Source: Pseudocercospora fijiensis CIRAD86
Lineage: Eukaryota > Ascomycota > Dothideomycetes > Mycosphaerellales > Mycosphaerellaceae
Assembly: GCF_000340215.1 (NCBI RefSeq)
Contig: NW_006921536.1
Span: 2,891,016 to 2,955,015, forward strand
Reading direction: 5' to 3'
DNA: 64,000 bases
The position numbers and the translations under genes were made by a program. How positions within the stretch are numbered: position 1 is the stretch's first letter; each line of letters begins with the position of its first letter. Shown here one piece after another: positions 44,831 through 55,379 of the stretch. A model generated the notes under the pieces. It did no database searches. It saw only the letters and a list, made by a program, of their open reading frames with translations, and had not been told where the DNA came from.

Positions 44831-46234
44831 TCAGTATTGAGATATCTCGCTCGTACTAAGAGCACTCCTTTTCATCGGCGGCGGAGGGGGAGGTTTCTTC
44901 GCTCGTGATGGGGGAGGTGGAGGTGGAGGCTTCTTCCCTCCGTTCGTCGCGCTGCCATCTTGGGCTGCTGCACTCCAACTTGCGGTCCTGTGGTGATCGA
45001 CCAGATCTCTTGAGTAGTCGGACTGGTCATCTCCGAACACGTCGGGCGGAGGCTGAGAGCTTTCTCTTGACTTCGTGATTCGCAAGTTTGAGCGTGCTCC
45101 GAGAATACTGCTTGGTTCTGTAGGTACGCGAGTGAGCCGTGGCATTGGGGCTGGGGAAAGAGTCTCGCTTCTAGAGAGCGACATAGGACCTTCGAATCCG
45201 GGTGTGCTGCTGCTTCGTAGACCGTTTGGCCGCACTGGAAGATCGAAGCCCGGTAGTTCTTTTCGAGGCGAGTTGGCGCCCGGTGGAACCCGGGAACCTA
45301 TTCGTCGTGGTGGCTCGAGAGGTTCGTCTTCGTCTATTCTAGAGAACCGGTCGGCGTTCGAGGAGGCTCGCGATCGGGTTCCATGGCGTGCAAGACCATT
45401 GACTGGCGAGGCTGTGCCGGACCGGCTTAGAGAAGCTTGCCTGATAGTTGTTAGCTAACGTTCCGACGTGTTCGGAACGGAAGACTTACGATGCTGGCCA
45501 ATCTCGCTTCAGTTGCAGAAGCACTTCCCGACATCGATCGTAGTATGTCAACTCTGCGTCCAGAAAGCTTGTGAGGTCCTGCACAGAGTCCACTTCTGCC
45601 TCCTTGATGTCAAGCATTCTCCGGTAGACGTCCTCGCTGCTCTCCTCATACTTCATCTTCTGATTCCGAAGCTCCTCTTCCATCCTGAAGTCCTCCTTCT
45701 TGCTCTTTTGCATCTTCACGCCTGCCGTGTCGTATGCCAATCTTCTGCTGTCCAATTGCTTTCTCGCCCTCTCGTACTCTTTCATCTGCACCAAGCTCCG
45801 CTCGAGCGATTCCAGCCAGCTGCTAGTAGCATTGGCGCAGTACGTCTCCTGCATCCGAGCAATGCGCTCGTTCGCTCTTCCAAGCATAGCCAGACATTGT
45901 CCAAATTCGGAATCTGGTTCGAAGTCATCGCCGTGTGCTACCATTGTGCTGCCAAAGTAGCCGACTGGAAGTTGTTGTTCCTTGTCCTGGTATTTCTCGC
46001 GCTTTCCCGTGTGTTGAACGTAAACGTCCGCGGATTTCTTCAATCGCTGCATGCCTGGAAAATGGTTAGCCAGATACTTGCGAGAATGGTTGATTGAGCG
46101 TATGCACCTTCGTGTCGCAGCTGCATCTCCATCTCCAATGCCTTGAACTCCTCGCTTGTGTCTGTCTTGACCTCGCCTCCCATCCGCTCCTTGCCCCATT
46201 GCTTCATGCGATCGAACTTCTTATTGATATTCAT
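44831..46234 (-). CDS. BAR-domain protein with proline-rich tail
   Basis: Three exons (46234-46108, 46054-45490, 45440-44831) splice in phase to 433 residues. Residues 1-230 form a BAR domain of the fungal amphiphysin/endophilin type: MNINKKFDRMKQWGKERMGG, then SEEFKALEMEMQLRHE-GMQRLKK, YCANATSSWLESLERSLVQM, RRMLDIKEAEVDSVQDL and YYDRCREVLLQLKRDWPAS. Such dimers sense and bend membranes in endocytosis or at actin patches. The C-terminal 200 residues are disordered and Ser/Arg/Pro-rich with two polyproline blocks (KKPPPPPPPSRAKKPPPPPP) and a conserved-looking MKRSALSTSE ending. No SH3 domain is present, so the polyproline blocks may instead bind SH3 proteins or profilin. The start is the first ATG and gives the family-typical N terminus. 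Confidence 0.9.
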
Positions 46235-47443
46235 TGTGACGACGATTGCCTGATCCAATCAATTGTGGTGTATCCAGACGCAAGAACAAGCAATCGAAGG
46301 CGTCGTCTCCCACGGGAGAATAATGAGTTGGTGACTTCGTGTCGACAGGTCGTTCGATGCCGATGGAACCTAGGAATCGCCCAGGGTTCTTCACGAACTA
46401 ACTTGTTTCTCGGGGACAAGGAACCTGAACGTTGTCTAAGCACGGGTCTCCACGGGAAGTCTGACCGTGTTCTTGCTTGCCCTGGAAAGCTCCAAGAAAA
46501 CTGGACACCAGTTTGCAGTAGTGTGGTGAGATATGTGCTGCCAGCACAGCATAAAAAAGCGATCGATAGATCGGAGGATTCAAGCGGAAGTCGTCGGTGG
46601 TGGATGATGGAATGCAAGCACTGCACGCGCCACGTACTCCGGCACTCTCGCGTCAATGGTTGGTGGGAAAGTCAACACTAGGATCGTTCAACCAGAAAAG
46701 TGTTTGGTACAGGAGCAGGAGCAGGATGATGAGGCAGACGTTTCATGTTATTTATTTCTCCTGGCGACACTGCTACTTATTATTATTACGAATGGTGGGA
46801 CGCGAGGACTTTTGGTGGGGGACAGGGACTGGTTCGCCTTCCGCAGGTCCCGAGCCAGCCTTCTCTGGTTGTGCTTCCGGTCGGCTACCAAGGGCGCTTG
46901 TTTGACGTACGATTATTGATTACGATTGCGCGTGAGATGATTGCGGCTGTGTCGAATGTGGCATGGAACTGCTTCGGCTACACGTGGACGAGACACGATG
47001 CAGCGACTACTGTTCCTGTGTGAGAAATAATGTATGCAAGTGCAGAGTTGATCACTTGGGTTCAGCGGACAGAATCTCACACAACGTTCAACGTTCTGCT
47101 GGTACGAAGCTGTGGCTTGCCAATGTGCCTCCATGTCATACTAGACTTGTGTCCAGGCTCGCCACCACGTCTTGCTGGCTACTGTCTCTGGCCACCGGGC
47201 TCGACGGACTCTGTAGAGTGATGCTGCTTCAGAATCTGTTGTGGCAGTGGTCGCACATCGATTGAGAAAAAGCAGAGGGCGGAGGAGCACATGGCTTTTG
47301 AACGTAAACTCATTTGGTCTGCACAGGATTCCTGCAGGTAGCTGTATGCCTTCACAGCCTCGCTATAACCCATGAAGCCTTTGCTTTCGATGCAGCGCAA
47401 ATCCGTGAAACTCCCTCCAACACCGCCAGCCTCAATGATGCGT
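46235..47443. other. Intergenic region upstream of the BAR gene
   Basis: About 1.2 kb containing the promoter of the BAR gene and the 3' flank of rpl2, both on the minus strand. Plus-strand frames of up to 195 codons run through it but have no domain, repeat or splice support. No RNA gene was found by eye. Confidence 0.4.
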
Positions 47444-48420
47444 CTAGTCCTTGGTCTTCTGGGTACCACGGAGCAGACCAGTTCTCCGGGCAGCGATAAG
47501 ACCGGCCTTTTGACCTTGTGCGGCGTAGCGGGAGATGGTTGAAGCCTTACCAATATGCTGGTGGTTACCACCACCGTGAGGCTACGAATTGTGTTAGCAA
47601 ATCTCCTCGTGGTCAACATGTCGGTACAACATACATGGTCGACTGGGTTCATGGCAACACCACGAGTCTTTGGCCATGAGTTGCGCTTGACAGCGAACTT
47701 GTGCTTGGCGCGCGAGGCCTTGAGGAGAGGCTTGTCCGTACGTCCACCACCAGCAACGATACCAATCATACCACGGACAGAGCTCTTGACAACCTTCTTG
47801 GCACCAGATGGGAGCTTGACACGGGTCTTGCCCTCGTCTGGGTTGTGGCCGATGACAGTGACATAGTTTCCAGAGGTTCGGCCCAATGCACCGCGGTCGC
47901 CAATCTTCTCCTCCACGTTGCTGACAACAGTACCTTCAGGGACAGAGCCGAGTGGGAGGACGTTGCCGATGGTGAGAGATGCGTTCTTGCCGGCGTAGAT
48001 GAATTGGCCAGTGTACATGCCCTCGTTTGCGATGAAGGTCTCGGTGTGGAGCCTGTATCGATATGGATCGCGGAAAACGACCTTGGCGAGAGGTGCACCA
48101 CGTCCGGCGTCGTGGACGATCTCCTTGACTACGCCACGAATGTATCCATGGCGTTCTGCGAAGTCGTAGGTTCGGAACTTGGCCGCGGCCTTGTTGAGGC
48201 GGGTGTTGGCGGTGAAGATCGAGCCGCGACCCTTTCTCTGGTTGCGAATGACACGACCCTGTGAAATAATACTGTTAGTTCTGCTGCCATCTCTTTCTCA
48301 ATGTGTCTTCAGTGTAGGGATTGCCGCCTCCAGTGGATGGCTCTGCGCATCGCTTGAAGCTCTCCTGTAGGCGGCAACTCTGGGGCGTATTGAAGGAGTC
48401 GGTTCGGGATTGCGTACCAT
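47444..48420 (-). CDS. rpl2: 60S ribosomal protein L2 (uL2)
   Basis: Three exons: 48420-48418 (only the ATG), 48258-47635 and 47581-47444. Splicing gives 254 residues, the same as yeast Rpl2. uL2 sits at the peptidyl-transferase centre of the large subunit. Diagnostic stretches are [15 protein letters not shown], then [37 protein letters not shown] and the C-terminal [17 protein letters not shown], whose His-rich loop spans the last intron. The first intron directly follows the start codon (ATG|GTACGC); the acceptor TTTCACAG is at 48259. A start-adjacent intron is common in fungal ribosomal protein genes, so the ATG-only exon is credible, but it is the least certain part of the model. Confidence 0.95.
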
Positions 48421-50067
48421 CTTGACTTCGCTGGGCGGATGGGTTTCGTGGTATGGATTGTCAACGACGAAGCTGAGGTCTTCGAAGTCTTGGGTGTGCT
48501 CGAATTCTAGGAAGGCGCTAGTGCGGCGCCTTCTGTGCGGGATTGCCAAGCTTGTGCAGCCTCAGGCAAGCAGAATTCTCGCCATAAATCATGGTAGAGC
48601 TCTCACCACAATGCAAATTGCACCACTTTCTTTCGTTCGTGATCTTATGCGAAGAAACCCCATTAGTTCAACCACCGATACAAGAGTCATTTCTAAACAA
48701 GTGAGACTGGAGATTTGCGTACTAAAGACTCACATCATTCATGCTTTAACAGGAGCAGCAGCGGGCGTGAATTCTGGCACTGCAGCCTCTCACTTCGAGT
48801 CAACATCGCTCGCTTTCCCACACCTCCTCCAAAGCCTCTCACGCGTCTTCTCAATACCACCAGCTCCAACAACTCATCAAACGCGTTGCGATAAATGCAA
48901 ATTTATGTCTCATAGGACTTGCGAAAATTTCCATATATGCAACACCACAATTGCAGCTAAACTGACCTCGAAAATGCCACGGCAAGTGTATTCTACTTGT
49001 TTCTTTCCGACGAGCTCGATACATCCATAGATGCCCAAATTTCTAGTATTGGGTGGCTTGAAGCACTTTTGCATGAGGAACTTCAGAAGATTTGTGGCCG
49101 TCAACGAGCTGAGCGCAGCTTCGCGACATTTGGACAGACTAACGCCGAACAATCCATAAGGCCGGCTTCAGATTTCAACAGTCATCAAGAGTTGTGAGAA
49201 GCCATCGACAACGTCATCGATGCACCTTGGAAACACTCTTCGCAGGCCACATACGGTCATCAGACTACTGAATAAACTCAGTGGCCCGCGCGAAAGCACC
49301 AGAAACCCGCCGAGCGTGCTTCAAGGCCTTGATGTTGCAATATTACCATGCTATGGGTCTGTTTCCATGGATCTCTCAAGACTCATGAAGCTATCAAGCT
49401 CAGCGGATTCCTTTGGCCTCACAATATCTGCAGCGCAGTTGGGGGCCATCTTGGAGGGTATGAGGTCCAGAACTTCGAGTCGCCACGGCCAGGAGCACAA
49501 TGCTCGCAAGATCTCAGTAGAGCCGCTGCGGCCTCAGTCTAGCGAGGAGCTTTTTCGTACTCGCCCGGGCGACATCTCCAAGCTCGAGACTCTTCAGCAA
49601 ACACTCGGGAGTTCGCGATCGTATGACCAACGTCAACAATATCGCACCAGATGAGTCCCAAAGGCTTTGCCCTGGGTTCTGGTCATTGCATGTGTCGCCG
49701 CTATCTCCTGTCGATGCTGCCCGAGAAACTGCTGCAGAAGCATAGCCCGGTCGCAACCTTGGCGATTGAAAGCCGACATTCCTCACAAGATCGCGACGAT
49801 CACAACTAGGAACCCGTCGAGCCACTGAAAATCGACGAGTTCGGGCCAGGCAGCCTTTGTACATCATCCAGATAGACCGAGTGAATAGCAAACATCGTTT
49901 CACCACCCTCATCATCGTCTGCGTGCCGTCCAGCTTAGTCATTGGCTGTTGCTGTTCCCCTAGATTGAATTCTGACGTTGCCCGCCCTTGCTCTCAACCC
50001 AACTTCCACCCTGCGACTTTCAATCCCGACCACCACACCTTGTGCACACCCAAACACGCGCACGACG
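48421..50067. other. Divergent intergenic region between rpl2 and the WHIM-like gene
   Basis: About 1.6 kb with both 5' flanks. Open frames of about 140 codons occur on both strands at 49.2-49.9 kb but overlap each other antisense and show no motifs, so neither is called. The rpl2 promoter should lie at 48421-48900. Confidence 0.4.
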
Positions 50068-52197
50068 ATGGAATCGGACTCAGATAGCAGCGGTCTATCA
50101 TCCGCGCCAGAAGATGAGGTCAAGAAACTCGCGCCGATTTTTCTGAAAGCAAAGAAGGCTACCAAGTTGGTCGCTCCTCCACCAAAGGCCTCGCCTCCTC
50201 GGCCTAAGAGAGAACCATCACCACCACATGAAGAAGTCCTCGCGGATAACCCAGACATTGCAGTATGTCGGCCACGCTTTGGCGCGAAAGTTCGCGTCTT
50301 GAACGCGTATCGACACGCCTGTTAACATTTTCTGGCAGTTTATCGTTATGTTCCGATCGCGCTTCAACGAATGCTTCCCTGGCAAGTGCCCACAATTTGG
50401 ACCGCAAGATATCGAGAGAGGAGTTGTGGACAGCATACCCAGTCCAGAAGTGCAGCAACTGTTGTGCGCCTTGCTGGGATTGGTTCTGAATAGAAAGAAG
50501 CCAGTTGAGTAAGTCAGGCTTAAGCGCGAGGATACTGTTGGAGGAAATGCCAATAGTGGCAGCAAAAATGTTGGTCAAAGTTGGCTGACTGAACATTGCA
50601 AAGGCGAACCTCTTATGGACGCGCGCTTGAAGAAGCAGTCCTCTCGCACAAGGCACAATGGCCATACAAGTGGGCCGGCCAGAACCCGCTGCATGGCGGC
50701 AAGGACTTCAACAATATGAATCCGGCGGAGAGGGTAGGCTTGCAATTGTACAGGGCACTACATGAGAGATGCTGATTGTGGGGGCAGCTCAATCTGCTCC
50801 GTACGCTCGTGATCTGGGCACTCGGCTCCTCCGAGCTTGTATCCGGGATGATTAGAGACAAGTACAAGCAGCAACGACATCACGACGACGAGAACCAGCC
50901 CTTATCGGTCCAGCCATGGGGCCAAGACGGCGATAAGAGACGGTATTTCTTGATCCAAGGACTCGACGATACTGGTTTCAGAGTATACAGGGAGGGCAGT
51001 CGCCATACCAAGAACGCGCATTGGTACAACCAGGCAGGCACCATTGAAGAGGCGAAGGCATTGGCAGAGAAGCTTGAAAAGGTGGATGGTAGTCAGGCAG
51101 CGAGGAGACTGAGTATACGCATCACCAATGCCATCCCCATGTTTGAGGCGACACAGGAGAAGAGACAGCGTCGCGAATACCGCCAACAGCGTCGTGCAGC
51201 TTTCTCACGACCCGAGCCTGGCTTTGGCATCTACGAAGGACGCACTCGTGGCAAGCGCATGCGATATACCTACGACGATAACGAGGACGGAGAAGACTCG
51301 GATGCCACATCTACTAGGAGGTCGACACGCGGCCAGAGCAACCGCAGCACACCTTTCGAAGCTGGACCCAGCTTCACAGCATCTGGCCGGCAGATCAAGC
51401 AGCCTCGTCAAGGTGCTTACGGAGAGAGCCTTCTCAGCACCAATGTCATGACTACAGATGAACTGGGTCCAGACTACTCTGATGCTAGGAGCATGCGATC
51501 GGGCACAGCAGACTCGGAACCACCACGGGCAAGCGGCCGTCCCTCACGAGCAGCCGCTCGGGGTATGTCACACGTGTCAGAGAATCCGAGAAAGCGGAAG
51601 CTTATCGACGGCTACAATGTCGTTGATGAAATGAGCGACGAAGACAACGCTGCTGAGAGCGATGGAGGCTGGGATTCTGAGAAGAATGGTGATGACGAAG
51701 ATGAGAAGATGGACGATGCAGACGACGCCGATTCGGAGACCAGTGAGGAGGAAGACGAGGACTCCGAGCGGGCGTCTCGCAGCTTGGTCGTCACCCTGAA
51801 GGTTCCACAGCATGCATTGGCAGGTGCGCCAGCACAACAGGATACGCCACCTACCAGCCCACCTTCACGCGGAGAAGAGCAGCATCCAAAGTGCGAGTCG
51901 GGAATGGAGATGGGTACCAAGCCGGATGCTACAAGAGACGCGCCCAAGCCACCGGATCCGCACTCAGGCATGGCTAATGGTATCAAGAATGAGGCTTCGT
52001 TCACATCAAATGGGACTCTGCCGTCAGTCGCTGAGCACACTATCCCGGCCACGAAACTGCCCTTGTCGCCAAAGGTCGTGGTTCCGTATGGCGAAGCACA
52101 TCAGACTCAGTACCCGACGCCGGTCGCCACACAGCACGGCTTGCAACAGCCTGGAGCTCAGATCTCTGGCGCTGTCGTGAATGGAAGTCGACACTAG
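50068..52197 (+). CDS. DDT/WHIM-like chromatin-associated protein
   Basis: Four exons (50068-50262, 50339-50508, 50604-50733, 50788-52197) splice in phase to 634 residues. After an acidic, Pro-rich start, residues 66-210 form a helical region (FIVMFRSRFNECFPGKCPQF, QQLLCALLGLVLNRKKPVE, LNLLRTLVIWALGSSELVSG). It is followed by DKRRYFLIQGLDDTGFRVYR, which resembles the WHIM segment next to DDT domains in ISWI-type remodelling partners. The rest (about 290-634) is low-complexity: RGQSNRST, a strongly acidic block at about 420-465 (DDEDEKMDDADDADSETSEE), and Pro/Ser-rich tail. A nuclear role in chromatin binding is inferred from this layout only. I cannot name the orthologue. Confidence 0.65.
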
Positions 52198-52850
52198 AAT
52201 GGTTATGCATGGGAGGTGTCTAGAAAGAATGGGAAAGTCGAAAGCATTGCAGCGAGCTGAGCCGATGTTTGCGCTGGGCTATGGCCGTGTTTGTATTAAA
52301 GCTGCTAGGAGAATCGCAGCTGGTCTCCAGAATCGAGACACTATATGAGAGGGAGGAGGCCTATAGCCTGTGCCCAACCTAAATGAACGACATTACTTGA
52401 AATAATTCAGAGCCTAGCGTTGTTCCTCTCGCACAGGTCATGGAGCTGCTATCACTAATGCCTTATCAGGTGGTCATGATCGATGCGAATATATCGCTGA
52501 AAGAACCGGGTTGCTTCTAGAACACTCGCAATGCCATTGGAATGAAGCATGCCGGAAGCTTCAACTACTTCTGGCTCGATCGTCCCGGCATGCATGGAGG
52601 AGTGCTATCGGCAAGTCGGTGTAGCAAGACACGCATGAACGCAGACATAATTCATTCAATTCCTGCCTCTTCAAGGCTTCCATGATCTTCGATCTCTGAT
52701 ACTAAAAGAAAGACGACAAAGAGTGTCCAATCTCATCCATGGTTTCGTAATGCCAATTTCCCATAACGCCAATTTCTCGGGGTATCGCGTATAAGCAAAA
52801 CGAATTCAGTCTGCAATGTGTCCTCCGCATCTCAGGTCGTAGTGTAGGAT
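52198..52850. other. Convergent intergenic region
   Basis: 3' flanks of the WHIM-like gene (plus) and the spo12-like gene (minus). No open frame worth calling, no repeat. Confidence 0.5.
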
Positions 52851-53310
52851 TTACTGCGCATCTTTAGAGTCCTCGAGAGAGCCCGATGAGACGGAGCTGG
52901 CTGTTCGGCTGAAGAGGGATCGAGCGGTTGGATTCTTGTTGTTGGTTCTGAAGGGATGTTAGTCACTATTGCCATATCTCGAGGAGATTGAGTATTGTTA
53001 GAGGATGTTTCGACTCACTGCTTGTTGATCTGTCTCTGCTTGAAGCCTGCGAGCTTTTGGCTGGCGGGGCTGAGGATGGCATCGGATGGGGAAACATATG
53101 TGCCGTTACCCTTGCTGTGTAACATCTCAGTACGGAGCCCACTGTCAATAGCACCACCTTGATCTCCTACCGATTAAGTCCGGAGACCTGCTTGTGCTGC
53201 TCTCCATGCAGCTTGTTCTCTTCCCCAGGCGCAACCTGGTTCGACCCGCCCGAAGTCATCTGGACATTGCTGTCTCGGTCGGAGAGTGCTGCAGCGAAGG
53301 ATTGAGACAT
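52851..53310 (-). CDS. Spo12-family cell-cycle protein
   Basis: Three exons (53310-53171, 53114-53019, 52947-52851) give 110 residues; all borders are GT-AG and phases close. The short protein carries YVSPSDAILSPASQKLAGFK followed by QRQINK, which matches the Spo12 motif (S-P-x-S-x-K-L-x-x-F-x-x-K/R) of fungal mitotic-exit regulators acting in the nucleolar FEAR pathway. The serines before Pro would be cyclin-dependent kinase sites. The rest is polar and disordered with an SRTASSVSSGS tail. It is divergent from rpl39, with 351 bp between start codons. It was found by splicing, since no single frame is longer than about 60 codons. Confidence 0.75.
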
Positions 53311-53661
53311 GATTGCTTGGTTGTATGCTTTTGTAGAGTGCTTGAGAAGTGTGTTGGTTTGTGGTCTTGCGTGGTATGTTCTTTAGAAGTCTGCCGTCTA
53401 TGCTACTCGACTGCTTGAAATCTTCGCAGGCGATGACATCGAGCAACAACCAATTCGTCGGCTGAGCAACCGCCCAGACAGACCCCGGGGAATCACAGCA
53501 TTTTGGCAATTATCCAACTTGTCCCACTTATTTTGGCAGGCAAGGCCGCCCACGCTCGGCGGTAGCCGCACCTTGGCACGAAATTCGTCGCTTTCTACCA
53601 AGACGACTCTGCCCAGCGAAGTCATCACACCCAGCGACAACCGGAGAGGCACACCGACAAC
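53311..53661. promoter_or_regulatory. Divergent promoter between spo12-like gene and rpl39
   Basis: 351 bp between two divergent start codons, so it holds both promoters and leaders. No TATA box is evident. Pyrimidine-rich stretches precede the rpl39 ATG, as is common for ribosomal protein genes. Confidence 0.5.
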
Positions 53662-53968
53662 ATGCCTGTGCGTACATGTCGAGAGGAGATGGAGGTCGTT
53701 ACGGAGCATACTAACGGCGATACAGTCCCACAAGACCTTCCGCACCAAGCAGAAGCTCGCAAAGGCGCAGAAGCAGAACCGCCCAATTCCTCAGTGGATT
53801 CGCCTTAGGACTGGCAACACCATCCGGTACGATATCCCAGTGACATGAGAGAGAGAGATCGACAGCCACAGAAGAGGGTGAAAACTGGCATCGAAGAGCG
53901 ATCACTAACGAGGCCGCAGTTACAACGCCAAGAGGAGACACTGGCGCAAGACTCGCATTGGTATCTAG
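53662..53968 (+). CDS. rpl39: 60S ribosomal protein L39 (eL39)
   Basis: Three exons: 53662-53667 (ATG CCT), 53726-53826 and 53920-53968. They give the standard 51 residues: [20 protein letters not shown], then [16 protein letters not shown] and [15 protein letters not shown]. eL39 is a small basic protein lining the polypeptide exit tunnel. The intron after two codons and the one within the NTIR/YNAKRR segment have clean borders, and only this splicing recovers the invariant C terminus; reading on past 53826 gives a false DIPVT ending. Confidence 0.97.
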
Positions 53969-54324
53969 ATCACTCGCCACAACAACCGAGCATCACTCAG
54001 GGACACGAATTTCGAAAATGTCACCGATCAGGGTTACGGCCTCGTGTGCCGCGTGAGCTGGGAGTTTGAGAGAGCATGGAAGGCACTGCATTCAGTTACG
54101 GACATCAGGCGTTGAGAATTGCAAGAGGCAGGGCGATGGGAAATGCTGCTACGAATTCCAGCGTGTTTGCTGCTGAGAAGATAGTGCGCATGATGCAAAT
54201 GACAAAGTCTTGAAGAAACACTTTCTACTGTCGCGCTGCGTTCCATGGGAAGCTCTATGCACCTGAAATGATGATACTACCACAACGCCACTGCTGAAAT
54301 CGCGCACACATATCACATACAGCA
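53969..54324. other. Convergent intergenic region
   Basis: 3' flanks of rpl39 (plus) and the Nta1-like gene (minus). Nothing else seen. Confidence 0.5.
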
Positions 54325-55305
54325 TCACACTCCCGTCTTCTGCTGCAACAAGAAGCCCGCCGCCTTCCCCGTATCCACTACAAGCACTCCCTCCTCCCCC
54401 TTCCCAAGCAACCCAACATCACCCTTCATACTGCCCACATCGTGCTCCCACAACTTCACACTCCCCATCTGAAACCTCATAACACAACTACTCCCCGCAT
54501 AAGCCACTCGATCCCCCAACTCAATCACCTCCCCATGTTCCATCCTCCTCTCTGCCACCGCCCCACCCTCACTCCCGCACCGATTCGCAAAAACCACAAT
54601 GATCGGTTCACTCGGCTGAGAATCCACTAACGGCCAAAACCTCTCTAACCAGTACGCCACCGTCTCCATATCCGGTCTCTCAGGATTCGTCAAACATTCC
54701 TCGGGCGTCAGCCTCGTCAGCCAAGCCATTGACAACACAACCAAATGACAGCGATTTCTGAGCATATGTGTCGCGAACTCGTAATTCGTCCATGGCGAGG
54801 AGAATTTATAGGGATTGATATCCATACATATGCCATGCCCCACGGGAGAATTATTCGGGAGTTTGGGTGAGAGCGTTGAGATGGTGGATGCGAAGAAAGG
54901 TGTGTGCGTAGACGTCGATAAGAAACCTTCAGACGCCCAAGTTTCGTCGGTATAGTAAAGGAAAGATTTCCTGTAATTTGCGAGGATCTGGCCCAAGGGG
55001 CCGACGGTGACTGTGGAGTTGTAGCGTTTTTCGTCGTCGGATTTTTCGGGGTAGCCGACGATGATGGTGCAGTTTCTTTCTTTGGCGGTTTTCACGGCCC
55101 ATTGGGTTGTTGGGCCGGAGGCGGTGGGTTCGAGGTAGGGTTGGATGTGGGAGAGGGAGGAGAAGTTGTAGCCTGAGAATGCCATCTCTGGGAGCACGAG
55201 GAGGTCGAGGGTTGTTGTGCATGTTGAGAGGAGGTTGTTGGCGTGGGAGATGTTTTGGTCGACCTCGCCCAGAGTCGGATTGAATTGGAGAATGGCGATC
55301 TTCAT
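54325..55305 (-). CDS. nta1: Protein N-terminal amidase, Nta1-like (nitrilase superfamily)
   Basis: 326-residue intronless frame starting MKIAILQFNPTLGEVDQNIS at 55305. Nta1 deamidates N-terminal Asn and Gln of proteins in the Arg/N-degron pathway. The nitrilase Glu-Lys-Cys triad is visible: E40 in LVLPEMAFSGYNFSS, K113 in ILANYRKSFLYYTDE and C160 in VGHGICMDINPYKF. GYPEKSDDEKRYNS and MEHGEVIELGDRVAYAG also fit the family. The frame stays open upstream into element copy B up to 55551, giving an 82-residue extension. The internal ATG is preferred because nitrilases start at that point (MKIA-LQF) and the upstream part is element sequence. The promoter normally expected here has been replaced or pushed away by the element 75 bp upstream. 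Confidence 0.88.
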   Translation of the reverse strand: MKIAILQFNPTLGEVDQNISHANNLLSTCTTTLDLLVLPEMAFSGYNFSSLSHIQPYLEPTASGPTTQWAVKTAKERNCTIIVGYPEKSDDEKRYNSTVTVGPLGQILANYRKSFLYYTDETWASEGFLSTSTHTPFFASTISTLSPKLPNNSPVGHGICMDINPYKFSSPWTNYEFATHMLRNRCHLVVLSMAWLTRLTPEECLTNPERPDMETVAYWLERFWPLVDSQPSEPIIVVFANRCGSEGGAVAERRMEHGEVIELGDRVAYAGSSCVMRFQMGSVKLWEHDVGSMKGDVGLLGKGEEGVLVVDTGKAAGFLLQQKTGV

Positions 55306-55379
55306 GATGGGGAGTCGGAAGCTCTTTCGATTTTGGAATATAAGATCTTGTCCGGTTCTTGATGTTCTTCCTTGACTTA

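Noticed and set aside
46094..46681. 195-codon plus-strand frame over the start of the BAR gene
   Set aside because: It overlaps the BAR first exon antisense and has no recognisable content.
49220..49942. Two opposing frames of about 140 codons upstream of the WHIM-like gene
   Set aside because: They overlap antisense, have no motifs, and lie in a divergent promoter region.
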